A DNA stretch of 64,000 nucleotides, taken from Deltaproteobacteria bacterium (GTDB lineage: Bacteria > Desulfobacterota > Desulfarculia > Adiutricales > Adiutricaceae). The stretch spans positions 1 to 64,000 of the forward strand of contig JAISMF010000023.1 of the NCBI GenBank assembly GCA_031276865.1, read 5' to 3'. The translations under genes and the position numbers were made by a program. This document shows, piece by piece, positions 8,794-18,157 of the stretch (position 1 is the stretch's first letter; every line of letters begins with the position of its first letter). The notes beneath the pieces are model-generated. The model was not told the origin of the DNA and did no database searches. It saw only the letters and a program-made list of their open reading frames with translations.

Positions 8794-9028
8794 CTTCGTC
8801 CTCTTTCCCGCCTAGGGGCGCGGGCTTGTTGGCCGGATCGATAACGTAGGCGATGAACAGGCACACGGAGGTGAGCGCTATCCAGAGGAAGATCCAGAAG
8901 TAGCCGAAGGGGAATCCCAGAACCAGGGGCTCGGCCCGGTTGTACCAGGGCATGAGTCCGAGGACGGCCGCGATGGGGACGATGGTTCCCACGATAAAGG
9001 AGGGGAGGCGCGTCTTCATTAGTTTCAC
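8774..9028 (-). CDS. DUF3311 small membrane protein, partner of the permease
   Basis: 84 residues with two hydrophobic helices (about 12-30 and 42-64) and the DUF3311 pattern of a PWYNR motif followed by FGYFWIFLWI. The frame can start at GTG 9028 or at ATG 9019 three codons later; neither has a strong ribosome-binding site. It overlaps the start of mctP by 20 bp, so the two are translationally coupled. DUF3311 proteins are thought to be accessory subunits of SSS transporters, as small TM subunits are for PanF-like carriers. Confidence 0.82.
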   Translation of the reverse strand: MKLMKTRLPSFIVGTIVPIAAVLGLMPWYNRAEPLVLGFPFGYFWIFLWIALTSVCLFIAYVIDPANKPAPLGGKEDEDGPHGV

Positions 9029-9942
9029 CCGCGTATCCGTAGCCGATCCCCGGACGGGGATCGGAAGGCTCTCCCCGAAGGGAGGAGGCGCCGGTAAATT
9101 AAAGGAAATATAAGGAGATGAAGCGGTTTAAGTGAAAGGCTGTTTCGTGTTTTTTATTAGATGACGCCGAAACTGTCAAGGTTTTTCTTTATCGAAAAAG
9201 GCGCCGCCCCCCGCCTTCGAGGTTTACCCGGTTTTCTCCCTCCGCCAATCCCTTCGAGGCTTCGGATCCGGTTCTTCTTTCCGCGTTTTAGCGTTTTGAA
9301 AATAATTTCACGAAACGTTTCGCGCGCCAAAGTCTCGGTCGTTTCAGGATTATGAAACAAAGCGCGCGGGACGCGTTTCCCCCGCGGTTCGTCATATGTT
9401 TCGTCCGCCGCGTCTGAGCGGTTAAACCCGGTATCGGCGGGTCGAAGCGAAGGTTCCGTATTTGTTTTTCCGTCCCGAAGCCTCCCCGTTTGAAAGGCGC
9501 CGAAGAAGAGCGCGGGATCAAAAAAAAGCCCGCGCGAAACGCCCCGGATCTCCTCGAAGGCGAATCGGGAAAGCCGGAATTCAATGGAAGGACGCGCGTT
9601 TGCGGGAAGCGGGAAAGAGCGGGGAAAGCGAAGCCGCGCCTCGGACGGATGGCGAGACGTAATTCGTCCGCGCTTATTCTTCCGGTGATGTCTTTTTCGG
9701 GAAAATGTTAAACCCCCGGCGAAAACGCGCTGAAACCCTTTTTCCTCCCGCCCGCTCTTTTTTCGCCCGCGGGGCTGGCTCCGGGTTCGGAAACGCGGAT
9801 TCAAGTTTCGGGCGTCGTTGGGGGCCGGGGCGTCCCCCGGTCCCCAACGACGGGGCCCTCGCCGGCGCCTTTTCGGGCGCTCGGGATTGAAGGAGTCGGG
9901 ATCCCGGGGGAGAGGCCCCCCTGGTCTTTCAGGGAAGGGGGG
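9029..9942. other. GC-rich spacer with no supported gene
   Basis: Long overlapping open frames occur on both strands but are Arg/Pro-rich with no motif or ribosome-binding site. They look like by-products of GC bias. No structured RNA was recognised. A partial mirror of GGGGCC-type segments occurs at 9820-9860 (GGGGCCGGGG / CCCCAACGACGGGGCC). Confidence 0.45.
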
Positions 9943-9988
9943 ATAAAAAAAACGCCCGGGGAGACGTCTGGACGAAACTCCGGGCGTT
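9943..9988 (-). terminator. Rho-independent terminator of the NlpC/P60 gene
   Basis: A perfect 9-bp stem, AACGCCCGG (9951-9959) with CCGGGCGTT (9980-9988), runs into T8 on the minus strand (9943-9950). It lies 85 bp past the stop of the gene at 10074. Confidence 0.85.
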
Positions 9989-10073
9989 CTAAGGGCTGGA
10001 AGGCCGAATTTTTCCGGCCCACGCGGCTCTTAAGCGGGGAAGGTCGAGTTCCGGAAACGGTTCCGGAACTCCG

Positions 10074-11075
10074 TTATTTTTTCTTGGAAGAGGCCTTGGG
10101 GGCGGGTTTCTTGGTCTTGGAGCCCGAACTCTTCCCGCTCCCTTTGGCGGCGCTTTTGCTCTTCGCGGAGGCCTGCTTGGAGCTCTTCTGCGGTATTTTA
10201 ATGGTCTGGCCGGGTTTCAGCTTGTTGGCGTTGGGCATGTGGTTGTAGGCCACGAGATCGGAGGTGGAGACGCCGTAGCGCTTGGAGAGGTCGTAGAGGG
10301 TGTCGCCGTTGGCGACCTTGTGCGTTTTAGCGTTCTTCCCTCCGCCGTTTTTGGTCCGGGCGGCGCTATTCGCGTTTTTGCCTTTGGAGGCCGTGTTTTT
10401 GGGACGGCTGTAATTGGCCTTGGCTCCGGTGTGCCTGGTGGCGGCCTGATCGTTTAAGGCCAAGGTGGTCTGGTGCCGCGACTGCTTCACCCATTCGGCC
10501 TTGAGGCTCGCGGATATGTTGGTGACCCCCTGGTTGTCGATCACCCGGCGGGCGCCCACGTAGTGGTTTTTGCGGCCGGCGCCGTTTATGTCCGATTCCT
10601 GGATTCTTTTGCCCGTGCTGGGGCTGTGGATGTATTTGTCGTTTCCGGTGTAGATCCCCACGTGGGAGTAGCCGTAGTTGAAAAACACCAGATCGCCCGG
10701 GCGGAGATCGGCCTTTTCAATGGGGGTTCCCACTCCCAGCATGTCCCTCGACGAGCGGGGCAGATTGACGCCGTACTGTTTGTAGACCCAGGAAACGAAG
10801 CCGCTGCAGTCGAATCCCGTTTCCGGGGAGTTGCCGCCGTAGCGGTAGCGGTTTCCGAACTGGGAGAAGGCCGTTTTAAGGATGTTGTTCACCAGAAGCC
10901 GATTCGGCTCGCTGTAGACCGCTTCGAAGGACGGGACGGCCCGGGGTCTGGCGGCGAAGCGGGAGGCTTTCTGGCATCCGGCGATTACAAAGGTGAAAAG
11001 CAGAAACGAAACAACGAGAAGGGAAAAGGCGAATCGACGATTAAAAACGTGCGAACCGGTTGAATCGGTCATCAT
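10074..11075 (-). CDS. NlpC/P60 endopeptidase lipoprotein with C-terminal LysM
   Basis: 333 residues. A lipoprotein signal peptide ends in a lipobox FVIAGC (lipid Cys34). The NlpC/P60 domain spans about 60-165 with catalytic Cys90 (DCSGF), His138 (SHVGIYTG) and a third polar position near His150. A basic Ser/Ala/Lys-rich linker follows, then one LysM domain (about 250-297, VANGDTLYDLSKRYGVS) and a Lys-rich tail. It should cleave peptidoglycan stem peptides (gamma-D-Glu to diaminopimelate) at the cell envelope. The second ATG (11072) has better spacing to GGAG than the first. It is a single gene with its own terminator. Confidence 0.92.
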   Translation of the reverse strand: MMTDSTGSHVFNRRFAFSLLVVSFLLFTFVIAGCQKASRFAARPRAVPSFEAVYSEPNRLLVNNILKTAFSQFGNRYRYGGNSPETGFDCSGFVSWVYKQYGVNLPRSSRDMLGVGTPIEKADLRPGDLVFFNYGYSHVGIYTGNDKYIHSPSTGKRIQESDINGAGRKNHYVGARRVIDNQGVTNISASLKAEWVKQSRHQTTLALNDQAATRHTGAKANYSRPKNTASKGKNANSAARTKNGGGKNAKTHKVANGDTLYDLSKRYGVSTSDLVAYNHMPNANKLKPGQTIKIPQKSSKQASAKSKSAAKGSGKSSGSKTKKPAPKASSKKK

Positions 11076-12033
11076 GTCTCCTGATTTTTGCGAGCCGGAG
11101 GGAAAATCCCGCCCCTCCCGAAGGAAGGCTGAAAACCCCGTGAAATCTTCGGGGGCTTTCCCGGTTTCGCATTATTTTTGGCGGCTGATGGGCGACATTC
11201 AATCGAAATCAAATTAAAGCCCAGCTTGAAATAAGTAAGCGGCCTGGAATCAAACGTGATTCCGGCGCGGTTTGGAAGCGTTGACGAAAAATCCGCGGGC
11301 GGACCCCTTAAAGAAGCTTCATCAGCGGACGGGACGATTTTGTTTTTCGCATAGGAAACGTTGAAACATAAAAGCTTGGAATAAAAAGATACTTATCACA
11401 CACCAATGGGGCCCTGTCAAGTCTTTTTTGACTGTTTACAGGGGCCTGGAAGGGGTCTGGAAGGTGAAAAAAACGCTATATATTATATAAAAATTATAAT
11501 TTTAATTAAATTCAGCGGTATTTAACCCCTTAGGGAAAAAATCGGGTTGGCCTTTTCATCGGCGCGGCCCCGGGCTCCCCGCGCGGCGAAGAGCCGCGGG
11601 AATCACCCGGAGCGAAGATTTTACGGGCCGAAAGGCGTCGGGAATTTCAGGGAACAAGAGAGAAAAAAGTTCGGGAGAGAGTTTTTCCCCTTCGAAGCGA
11701 TCGAGGGGAAAGTCGTTTCGTTCAATTAAAACCAGGCTTTCAGCTTTAGGAAGGGCGTTTTTAAATTTATTTTCGCTGGCTTCGCCGCGCCTTCCCGCTC
11801 TATTTCGCCGGGGCGTAAGACGTCTATTCGTCAAGGCGGAAAACGGCCGAAGCTTGAAACGGCCGAAGCGCTGAAAGGCGTGATATTCAGCCCTTCGAAA
11901 CGCCTCGGGTGGACCTCGCGCGGATATTTTTGATCGGGAAGGCTAGATGCGCGCCGCGGCGCGTTTCCGTCCGGAAGGAAAACAGCGGGAGTTTTTTATA
12001 AGATAAAAAAACGTGAAAAAAGAGCGCGGAACG
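11076..12033. other. Spacer upstream of the lipoprotein gene
   Basis: Contains an imperfect inverted repeat at 11409-11446 (GGGCCCTGT ... ACAGGGGCC, with an inner AGTC-T6-GACT) followed by an AT-rich block at 11476-11520. This may be a regulatory or terminator structure. The rest shows no supported gene. Confidence 0.4.
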
Positions 12034-12192
12034 AGAAAATGTAAAAAAAACGTAAATAAAGTTAAAAGAAACGTGAAAATGTAAAAAAAACGTAAATAAA
12101 GTAAAAAGAAACGTGAAAAAGTAAAAAAAACGTGAAAAGCGAAAAAACGGGGAAGGCGAAAAAACGGGGAAGGCGAAAAAACGCGGGGCGGG
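12034..12192. repeat. A-rich tandem arrays (40-bp and 17-bp units)
   Basis: A 40-bp unit starting GAAAATGTAAAAAAAACGTA begins at 12034, 12074 and, partly, 12114. It passes into a 17-bp unit GAAAAAACGGGGAAGGC starting at 12141, 12158 and 12175. The strand is extremely purine-biased. The array lies downstream of the ptsI terminator and is probably non-coding slippage-prone sequence. Confidence 0.8.
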
Positions 12193-12243
12193 GGGCGGAA
12201 AAAATCGTTGGAAAGCGAATGGCGAGGGCGAAAGCGGGGTGAA

Positions 12244-12269
12244 GAAAAAAAGCGCCTCCCTGAAGGCGC
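12244..12269 (-). terminator. Terminator of the ptsI operon
   Basis: On the minus strand GCGCCT-TCAGGG-AGGCGC is followed by T7. It lies 52 bp after the ptsI stop codon. Confidence 0.75.
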
Positions 12270-12320
12270 CGGGTTTCGGGCGGATTCCGAAATAACGCGA
12301 AGACTCGAAAGGATGGCGGA

Positions 12321-14105
12321 TCAGGTAAGGAGATCGGGGAAACGCTCGGTTATCCAGGAGCGGGTGATGAGATCCGCGTCCCGGCTGGAGTTGGTCTCCA
12401 GAACGTGATCGGCGAGCTCCCGCATCTCCGAAAGGAAGGACATGCGCACCATCCTCTTTATCACCGGAATGTTGTAGAAGGGCATGGAGAGCATGTTGGC
12501 GCCCATGCCCACGAGGAGCGCCGCGCTCACCGGATCCGAGGCCATTCCGCCGCAGATGGAGACGGGGATGTTCATGGAGCGGCCCACGTCGATGACGGTC
12601 TTGATCATGCGCAGGATGGCCGGATGCAGGGGCTGGTAAAGCTCCGTCACCTCGGGGTTGGTGCGGTCCAAAGCCAGGGAGTACTGGATAAGATCGTTCG
12701 TTCCGATGGAGAAGAAGTCGGCCTCGGCTCCCAGCTCCCGGGCCAAAACCACCGCCGAGGGGACCTCCACCATGATCCCCACGGGGACGCGCTCCGCGGT
12801 CTTCCGCCCCTCGCTTAAAAGCTCCTCTTGGACCTCCATCAGGGCGGTTTTGGCCTCGATCACCTCCTCGATGGTCGAGATCATGGGAAACATGACGCGC
12901 AGGTTGCCGCCCGCGGAGGCCCTGAGGATGGCCCGAAGCTGGGTGCGGAAGATGTCCCGGTGCTTGAGGCAGAAGCGGATGGCCCTGAGGCCCAGGGCCT
13001 GGTTCTGGCCCTCGAATCGGGAGCCTATGGCCTGGGGCATCTTGTCGGCCCCCAGATCCAGGGTCCGGATGGTGACGGTGTTGGGATAGGTGGAGGAGAC
13101 CACCCGGTGGTAGGCCTCGAAGAGCTCCTCTTCCCGGGGAAGCGAGGGACTGGTGAGGTAGCTCATCTCGGTGCGGTAGAGGCCTATCCCCTCCGCCCCG
13201 TAGCTCATGATGGCCGGAAGCTGCTCCACGAGCTCGAGGTTGCCGCAGATCTCCACCCGCGAATCGTCCAGGGAGCGGGCCGGGATGTGGGCCATGCGCA
13301 CGATCTCCCGCTGGAAGGTGGCGAGGGCGCCGCTGCGGGTGCGGTAGAAGCCCAAAGTGTCGCTGTCCGGGTCGACTATGATGTGCCCCTCCACCGAGTC
13401 GAGGATGAGGGGCGTTCCGGTGGAGAGGTTTTTCAGCACCCCGGCCGCCCCCACCACGGCCGGTATCTCCAGGGCCTGGGCCAGGAGGGCGGAATGCGAG
13501 GTGCGGCTCCCGTCCTCGGTTATGAGGCCCACCACCCGATCGAGGGGCACGGCCGCCACCTCGGCGGGGCTCATGGAGGCGGAAACCAGGATGGAGTTTT
13601 CCGGGTAGGTCCCGTTGAGCCGCAGATGCCCGGTGCCCTGGAGGATGCCTATGACGTTGTTGACCAGGTGCTCCACGTCGTCCACCCGGCGGCTGATGAA
13701 GCCCTCCTCGTCCACCAGGCCCGGTTTGATAAGGAGGGTCTTCACCGAATCGGCCGTCTCCCGCAGGGCCAGCTCGGCGTTCACGAGCTTCCCGCGGATG
13801 ATGTCCGCGGCCCCGCCGAACAGCATCTTCTCTTTTAAAAGCGCCAGATAGTAGTCGAAGATCTCCCGCCCGGCGCCGACGTTTTCCGGTAAAAGCGCCC
13901 GGGCGGTCTCCAGCTCCTCTTTGGTCCGCGTCAAGGCCTTCGCCAGGCGCTGGACCTCCTCCTCCGCCTCGGCCTCGTCTTCCAGGGAGTAGCGGGGGAC
14001 GATGGTCTTGCCCAGGCAGTAGGCGGTTCCGGTCACGACGGCCCGGCCCAGGCCTATCCCTTTGAAAACCGAGTCGGGGGGGACGAAGGGCGGGGGGAGG
14101 AGCAT
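12321..14105 (-). CDS. ptsI: PTS enzyme I (phosphoenolpyruvate-protein phosphotransferase)
   Basis: 594 residues, near the family's usual ~575. The phospho-histidine is H204 in EDGSRTSHSALLAQ. The PEP-binding C-terminal barrel shows GIGLYRTEMSYL, the FSIGTNDLIQY motif and the active-site Cys in SICGGMASDP. Enzyme I takes phosphate from PEP and passes it to HPr in the cytosol. No ribosome-binding site marks the start, and homology begins around residue 14 (FKGIGLGRAVVTG), so the true start may be a little downstream. Upstream on the same strand are HPr and a IID component. No sugar-specific IIA, IIB or IIC lies in the window. Confidence 0.95.
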   Translation of the reverse strand: MLLPPPFVPPDSVFKGIGLGRAVVTGTAYCLGKTIVPRYSLEDEAEAEEEVQRLAKALTRTKEELETARALLPENVGAGREIFDYYLALLKEKMLFGGAADIIRGKLVNAELALRETADSVKTLLIKPGLVDEEGFISRRVDDVEHLVNNVIGILQGTGHLRLNGTYPENSILVSASMSPAEVAAVPLDRVVGLITEDGSRTSHSALLAQALEIPAVVGAAGVLKNLSTGTPLILDSVEGHIIVDPDSDTLGFYRTRSGALATFQREIVRMAHIPARSLDDSRVEICGNLELVEQLPAIMSYGAEGIGLYRTEMSYLTSPSLPREEELFEAYHRVVSSTYPNTVTIRTLDLGADKMPQAIGSRFEGQNQALGLRAIRFCLKHRDIFRTQLRAILRASAGGNLRVMFPMISTIEEVIEAKTALMEVQEELLSEGRKTAERVPVGIMVEVPSAVVLARELGAEADFFSIGTNDLIQYSLALDRTNPEVTELYQPLHPAILRMIKTVIDVGRSMNIPVSICGGMASDPVSAALLVGMGANMLSMPFYNIPVIKRMVRMSFLSEMRELADHVLETNSSRDADLITRSWITERFPDLLT

Positions 14106-14342
14106 GGGCTTGCGGATTGGAATCGGGGGAAATTCCGGAAAGGGTTGGCGGAAAGAGCGAGTTCAACGGGGAAAAAAGAGGGGGGCGGGGGGAGGGGGCG
14201 GGCGCCCCGGATCCCCTCGAGGCGGGCTTTCGAAAGGGGGCGGGGACGCTCCAAGGCCGGCGGAAGCGAAGGGCCGGAAGGCGGATTCCCTCCGTTTCGG
14301 CTCCGTCGGCCCCGAAACGGAGGGTGGTTTTTCCGTGGGCCG

Positions 14343-14738
14343 CTAGTCCTCTCCGAAGCCCTCGGCTATGACCTTGAGCGCGGCGTTCACGGCCTCCGCC
14401 GCCCCGGGGCCCGAGGCGCCGAGGCGCACCCGTGTGGCCTTGGAACAGCAGAGGCTTAGGAGATCCAGGATGCTCTTCGCGTCGGCCCGGAAGGGGCCCT
14501 TCTCCATGAAGATCTCGCAGTCGTAGTTCTCCACGGCCGCGACCAGCCTGGCGGCCGCGCGGCCGTGGAGGCCGAGGCGGTTCACGATCTCCGCCTCCGC
14601 CCATATGTCCGGCTCTTCTTCAAGGCCGGGCTGTCCGAAAATAGTGACGGGATCGCTTTTTTCAACTTCCCTGGAGAGGCCGTCCATTCGTTCGTCGGAC
14701 GGCCGGGCCCCGTGGAGGTCTCCCTTGCTGGAACGCAT
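14343..14738 (-). CDS. ptsH: HPr phosphocarrier protein with N-terminal extension
   Basis: 131 residues, about 45 longer at the N-terminus than a standard 85-90-residue HPr. The domain begins near 45. The phospho-acceptor is H58 in NRLGLHGRAAARL, and a serine at the regulatory Ser46 position is present (AKSILDLLSL, S89). The ATG has AAGGA seven bases upstream, so the extension is probably translated. It is acidic and polar with no recognised domain. HPr relays phosphate from enzyme I to EII or regulatory targets. The serine suggests control by an HPr kinase, not seen here. Confidence 0.9.
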   Translation of the reverse strand: MRSSKGDLHGARPSDERMDGLSREVEKSDPVTIFGQPGLEEEPDIWAEAEIVNRLGLHGRAAARLVAAVENYDCEIFMEKGPFRADAKSILDLLSLCCSKATRVRLGASGPGAAEAVNAALKVIAEGFGED

Positions 14739-14807
14739 AAAATATCCTTGATGGGGAGGGGGCTTGGTAACGTCTATTGATTGTCCGCGGACCTTCTTAT
14801 CCGGCCC

Positions 14808-15686
14808 TTAAAGGGCCGAGAGTATCAGAAACAGCGCCGCCGTCTCCAGAAGGTAGAGGGGGACGAGTAGAGATCGGCTCAGGCGCAGGAGCGCCGAACC
14901 CAGGAGAAGGGCCAGGAAAAAGGCCGAGGCGAAAAAAAGAAGCTCCGGCGGGCCCGGCCCCCCGTTTAGCGGAACCGAGTCCAGGACGAGGGCGGTCAAG
15001 AGCCCCTGGCAAAAAAGAACCGCCGTCTGGAGCCTGCGCCTGAGGCCCAGGACCAAGGCGTTGAAGACCCCGGTGGAGGCCGCCGCCCCCTTCCGGTAGC
15101 CCCAGTAGAAGCCCAGGAACCTGAAGGGCAGGGCCGCGAGCGTGAAGAGCAACGGGAGCAGGAGGGGGCCCCAGGGGCTCTGGAAGAACCAGGTGACGAA
15201 AAAGGCCGCCAGGGCGGAAAAGCGCAGCCAGGTGTTCCAGAATATCTGATCGCCCTTGGCGCCGGCCGCCGAGGCCAGACAGGCCACGAGCTCGTCCGGA
15301 AGGGGTCCGTCCCGGGCCTCCCCGGACTCCTCCTCCGCCATCTTCAAGGCCGCCCCCAAGACCAGCCCGCTCATGAAGGGGTTGGTGCTGAAGGGCTTGA
15401 GGAGTCCCAGGAGCTCTTCCTGGGTCATGGCCGGCCGGAGGCGTTTCAAGGCCGGAAACATCGCCGCGGCGTAGCCGAGGTTCTGCTTTCCCTCGTCGTT
15501 GAAGGAAGACTCCAGAAAAAGGGAGCTTAGGGCGCAGTTCAGGAGCCGGAGGAGTCCGGCTCTCTTCACGGCCCCCGGGGCGGGGGCGCTTTTCCAGGCC
15601 GGCAGAGGGGCCTCCGAAAAACAAGAAATCGCGCCCCGGAGGGGCGCTCCGGAACGCTTGTCCGGAAAAGGGAGGGAGAAAAACAA
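14808..15686 (-). CDS. Mannose-family PTS IID component
   Basis: Up to 292 residues. The recognisable EIID domain starts near residue 43 (LESSFNDEGKQNLGYAAAMFPALKRL) and continues with STNPFMSGLVLGAALKMAEE, followed by a hydrophobic C-terminal third with four or five helices. Residues 1-40 do not look like the family, so a GTG at 15569 is a plausible true start, though it lacks a clear ribosome-binding site. IID pairs with IIC to form the membrane channel of mannose-type PTS. IIC, IIA and IIB are missing nearby, as in several deltaproteobacteria with scattered or regulatory PTS parts. It lies upstream of HPr and enzyme I on the same strand. Confidence 0.85.
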   Translation of the reverse strand: MFFSLPFPDKRSGAPLRGAISCFSEAPLPAWKSAPAPGAVKRAGLLRLLNCALSSLFLESSFNDEGKQNLGYAAAMFPALKRLRPAMTQEELLGLLKPFSTNPFMSGLVLGAALKMAEEESGEARDGPLPDELVACLASAAGAKGDQIFWNTWLRFSALAAFFVTWFFQSPWGPLLLPLLFTLAALPFRFLGFYWGYRKGAAASTGVFNALVLGLRRRLQTAVLFCQGLLTALVLDSVPLNGGPGPPELLFFASAFFLALLLGSALLRLSRSLLVPLYLLETAALFLILSAL

Positions 15687-16323
15687 GAGGCCGGGCTTCC
15701 GTCCGGCGCTCGAAAAAGCGGCGGAAAAGAGGCCCTTTTCCCGCCGAAAGTCGACTCGGGGGAAAATTCGACTTCAATCTTATACAAAATTTGCGCAAAT
15801 TTCAATAAGTACGGAAAACAAGCTCCCAAAAAACCAAAAAAAATCGAATTCCCGCCGCCCGCGCCCCTTTTCCTCCCTTTTTCGCCCGAAACCGGGCTCC
15901 GGACGGCGGGGACGGCCGGGCGGGCGGAAGAGGGGCTCCGGGAGCCTCTCAAGGCGGACATCGGGGGGGACCGCGCGCCGAAACGGGGAACCCCCAAAAG
16001 CCTCACCGTTTCATGATATTTTTTAAAATTCCGTTTCGCAACCTAAAAGACGCGTTTTTTTTCGGCTTCCTTTCTAAATAGGCGCGGAAGCGGGGAAAAA
16101 TAATTTTTCCCGCGTCTGAAAAAAGCGGATTGGAAACAAGTCAAGGCGAATTATTTTCTTTCGCTTTCCGCCGCCGGGTGAAAACATCGGCGGGCGGACC
16201 TTTTCCGGGCGCTCTTCGGACGCGTTGGTTAATTTTTTGACGATTTTTAAATTTAGATGGCCCGCGCGGGCGACTTCACGCTACCGGCTTTCTTGACCGT
16301 GAGGCGGAAAAGTGTGAAAATCA
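15687..16323. other. Spacer between the PTS genes and the inverted-repeat elements
   Basis: No supported gene. The beginning is the probable promoter region of the minus-strand PTS operon (AT-rich at 15765-15845). GC-rich open frames here lack motifs. Confidence 0.45.
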
Positions 16324-16401
16324 CCCCGGCGGTGAAAATTTTTTGAAAACGCCATGAATTCGAGGGAGCCGCTTCATTGTTCTAACTTTTAACCGCCGGG
16401 G
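16324..16401 (+). repeat. Inverted-repeat element, copy A
   Basis: Starts CCCCGGCGGTGAAAA and ends TTCTAACTTTTAACCGCCGG plus GG. The ends pair over about 22 bases. The inner block GAGGGAnnnnCTTCATT is shared with copies B (16585) and C (35682). A fourth copy lies inverted at 58079. The function is unknown; it may be a MITE-like element or a structured RNA/regulatory motif. Confidence 0.75.
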
Positions 16402-16584
16402 CGCCGGAAGAGCCGGAAGCTCCGCGTTTTAAGCCGGACGGATCAAGGCGCCTTCACGGCGTTTCGCCCTGGACGGGCGGGACCGCGCCGCGGCCGAAAG
16501 GTCGAGGCGGGGCCGTTTTTCCAAAAAAGCCCTCCGCGCGTTTATTTCACGAATATTTCACGCGCGGGCTGATTTTATCTATTA

Positions 16585-16667
16585 CTCCGGCGGTTAAATG
16601 TTGGAAGGAGGCCGGACGACGGGGGGAACCTCTTCATCCTAGAGTTCTAACTTTTTCTCCGCCGGGG
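16585..16667 (+). repeat. Inverted-repeat element, copy B
   Basis: 83 bp. Left end CTCCGGCGGTTAAATGTTGG, right end GTTCTAACTTTTTCTCCGCC plus GGGG. It lies 74 bp upstream of the secreted protein gene at 16741 and reads in the same direction. It shares end sequences and the inner CTTCAT block with copies A and C. Confidence 0.8.
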
Positions 16668-16740
16668 CGACAATAATTTCATCCACAATCGTCTCCGTCT
16701 CCGGCGCCGCTCGGTTTTCATTCTTTCGAAAGGAGTCGTA

Positions 16741-17571
16741 ATGAGAAGAATTTGTTTTTCCTGGTTTATCGCCGCTTTCATCGCGGTCCTTGTTTTCCCC
16801 CCCGCGCTTTCGGCCCAGGACGCCGGAGGGCGCTTGGACGCCTCTCCGGCGGAGGCGAAGCCGGCTCCCGCCCAGGCGCCTCCCCACGCCGCGGGCCAGC
16901 CCGCCGACCCCGCGGGGCCGCCTCCCGGACCCGCGGTCGACCGCCCCGCGGAAGAGACGGCGACTCTTTCAACCGAGCGGCTGAACCGCAGGCGCGCCCT
17001 TTTGGACGACTACTTCGCCAAGGCCGAACCCATTCTGGAAGACTTGAGGGACCAGCAGCTGCTCTACGACTCCTTTAAGGGAAATTCCAACGTCGCCGCC
17101 CAGGATGTCCGGGCCGTGGTCTCCGAAATGCGGAAACTGCGGGATCGGCTAAACGCCCTGACCGACAATCTGAAGGCCGATTTCGAGAAGAACAATTTGG
17201 GAAAGCTCCGTCTTCCGCCCGTCTCCGCCATGATCGATCGCCATCTGAGGCGTGAGCGCGGAAGAGACGGTGGCGGCCGGTACGACCGGGATGGAAGCGG
17301 CGACTTCGACAGCCCCTTCGCCGGGAAAAGATTCGGATCCGATCGCGGATGGGACCGCGACCGGAGCCGCCACCGGGGATGGTCGGGCGACGACCGGAGT
17401 CCCCGCCGGGACGACTACGACCGGGGGGCCCGCCAGGACGGCTACGACCGGAGGGTCCGCCAAGACGGCTACGACCGGAGGGTCCGTCACGACGACGACC
17501 GCTTCCGGGGCGGTCGCCCTGGCCACGGATGCGACGATCCCTATAACGATGAGGATTACGGCGACTATTAA
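16741..17571 (+). CDS. Secreted Pro/Ala-rich protein with Arg/Asp repeat tail
   Basis: 276 residues, family not recognised. An N-terminal signal peptide (MRRICFSWF...) ends near ALSA|QD at 25-26. Residues 30-75 are Pro/Ala-rich. Residues 80-155 form a charged, probably helical segment (EPILEDLRDQQLLYDSF ... MRKLRDRLNALTDNLK). From about 170 the tail is dominated by R, D, G and Y, with tandem units of the type RQDGYDRRV. A GAAAGGAG box precedes the ATG, and a strong terminator follows the stop. Location is likely periplasmic or outer surface. The tail resembles low-complexity, possibly nucleic-acid- or polyanion-binding sequence, but no function is claimed. Confidence 0.75.
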   Translation: MRRICFSWFIAAFIAVLVFPPALSAQDAGGRLDASPAEAKPAPAQAPPHAAGQPADPAGPPPGPAVDRPAEETATLSTERLNRRRALLDDYFAKAEPILEDLRDQQLLYDSFKGNSNVAAQDVRAVVSEMRKLRDRLNALTDNLKADFEKNNLGKLRLPPVSAMIDRHLRRERGRDGGGRYDRDGSGDFDSPFAGKRFGSDRGWDRDRSRHRGWSGDDRSPRRDDYDRGARQDGYDRRVRQDGYDRRVRHDDDRFRGGRPGHGCDDPYNDEDYGDY

Positions 17572-17622
17572 GACGATCCGGCGGCGGCCGGTCGCGGAGA
17601 AAAATATCCGCTCGGTCTTTCA

Positions 17623-17658
17623 AGGCCCCCGAAGAAATCCGGGGGCTTTTATTTTTTT
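17623..17658 (+). terminator. Terminator of the secreted protein gene
   Basis: GCCCCCG (17625-17631) pairs with CGGGGGC (17640-17646), followed by TTTTATTTTTTT. It lies 52 bp after the stop. Confidence 0.88.
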
Positions 17659-18157
17659 CGTCCGCCCGGAAGGGGTCTTTCCCCGCGCGGGGGGGAAGGA
17701 AACGGGGGCTCGCCTCCGTTTGGATCTATCCGGCCGCGGATTTGGGGATCGCGGTTAAAACGTTTCGAAAAAAAAACAGCCGGCCGCGGGACTGGAAGCC
17801 TTCAGCCGTTTGAATATTTCCGCCTTGAGTTTTTTTCTTCCGCGGGGCTTTCGCGAGCGGAAACGGCGGAAGCGCTCCGCCGTTTTCTAAAAATTACCGG
17901 TTGTAAAAATCCCTTGGCGAATTCGCGCGGGGCCTTTTGTCCGCGGAAGGCGTCGCTGGAAACATAACCCCGGACGAAACCGGAGGCCCGTACTTTTCCT
18001 TTCCGGAGCGCTCCGCCCTCGTTTTTCCAAAGCGCTTTCATAGCGCGATAATTTTCGAGCTGGAAAAAATCAGCCCGGAAAAAAACGTGAAACAGCCGAC
18101 GTTACCTAAAACAACTTGGATTTTCGCGGACGCGTCGACGCTTCGCCGCTAAAATAG
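17659..18157. other. Spacer without a supported gene
   Basis: Mixed composition with short inverted repeats (CGGCGGAAGCG / CGCTCCGCCG near 17865-17885). No conserved frame was recognised. Confidence 0.4.

Noticed and set aside
7309-8844. Plus-strand ORFs opposite mctP
   Set aside because: Antisense shadows of the permease; His/Gly/Glu-rich with no signals.
9156-9804. 215-codon minus-strand ORF
   Set aside because: Low-complexity Arg/Lys/Phe-rich, overlaps frames on both strands, no start signal or family match.
11887-14604. A 905-codon open frame on the minus strand over ptsI
   Set aside because: It is the +1 shadow of ptsI with extreme Arg/Gly/Pro content and runs into A-rich repeats; it has no domain.
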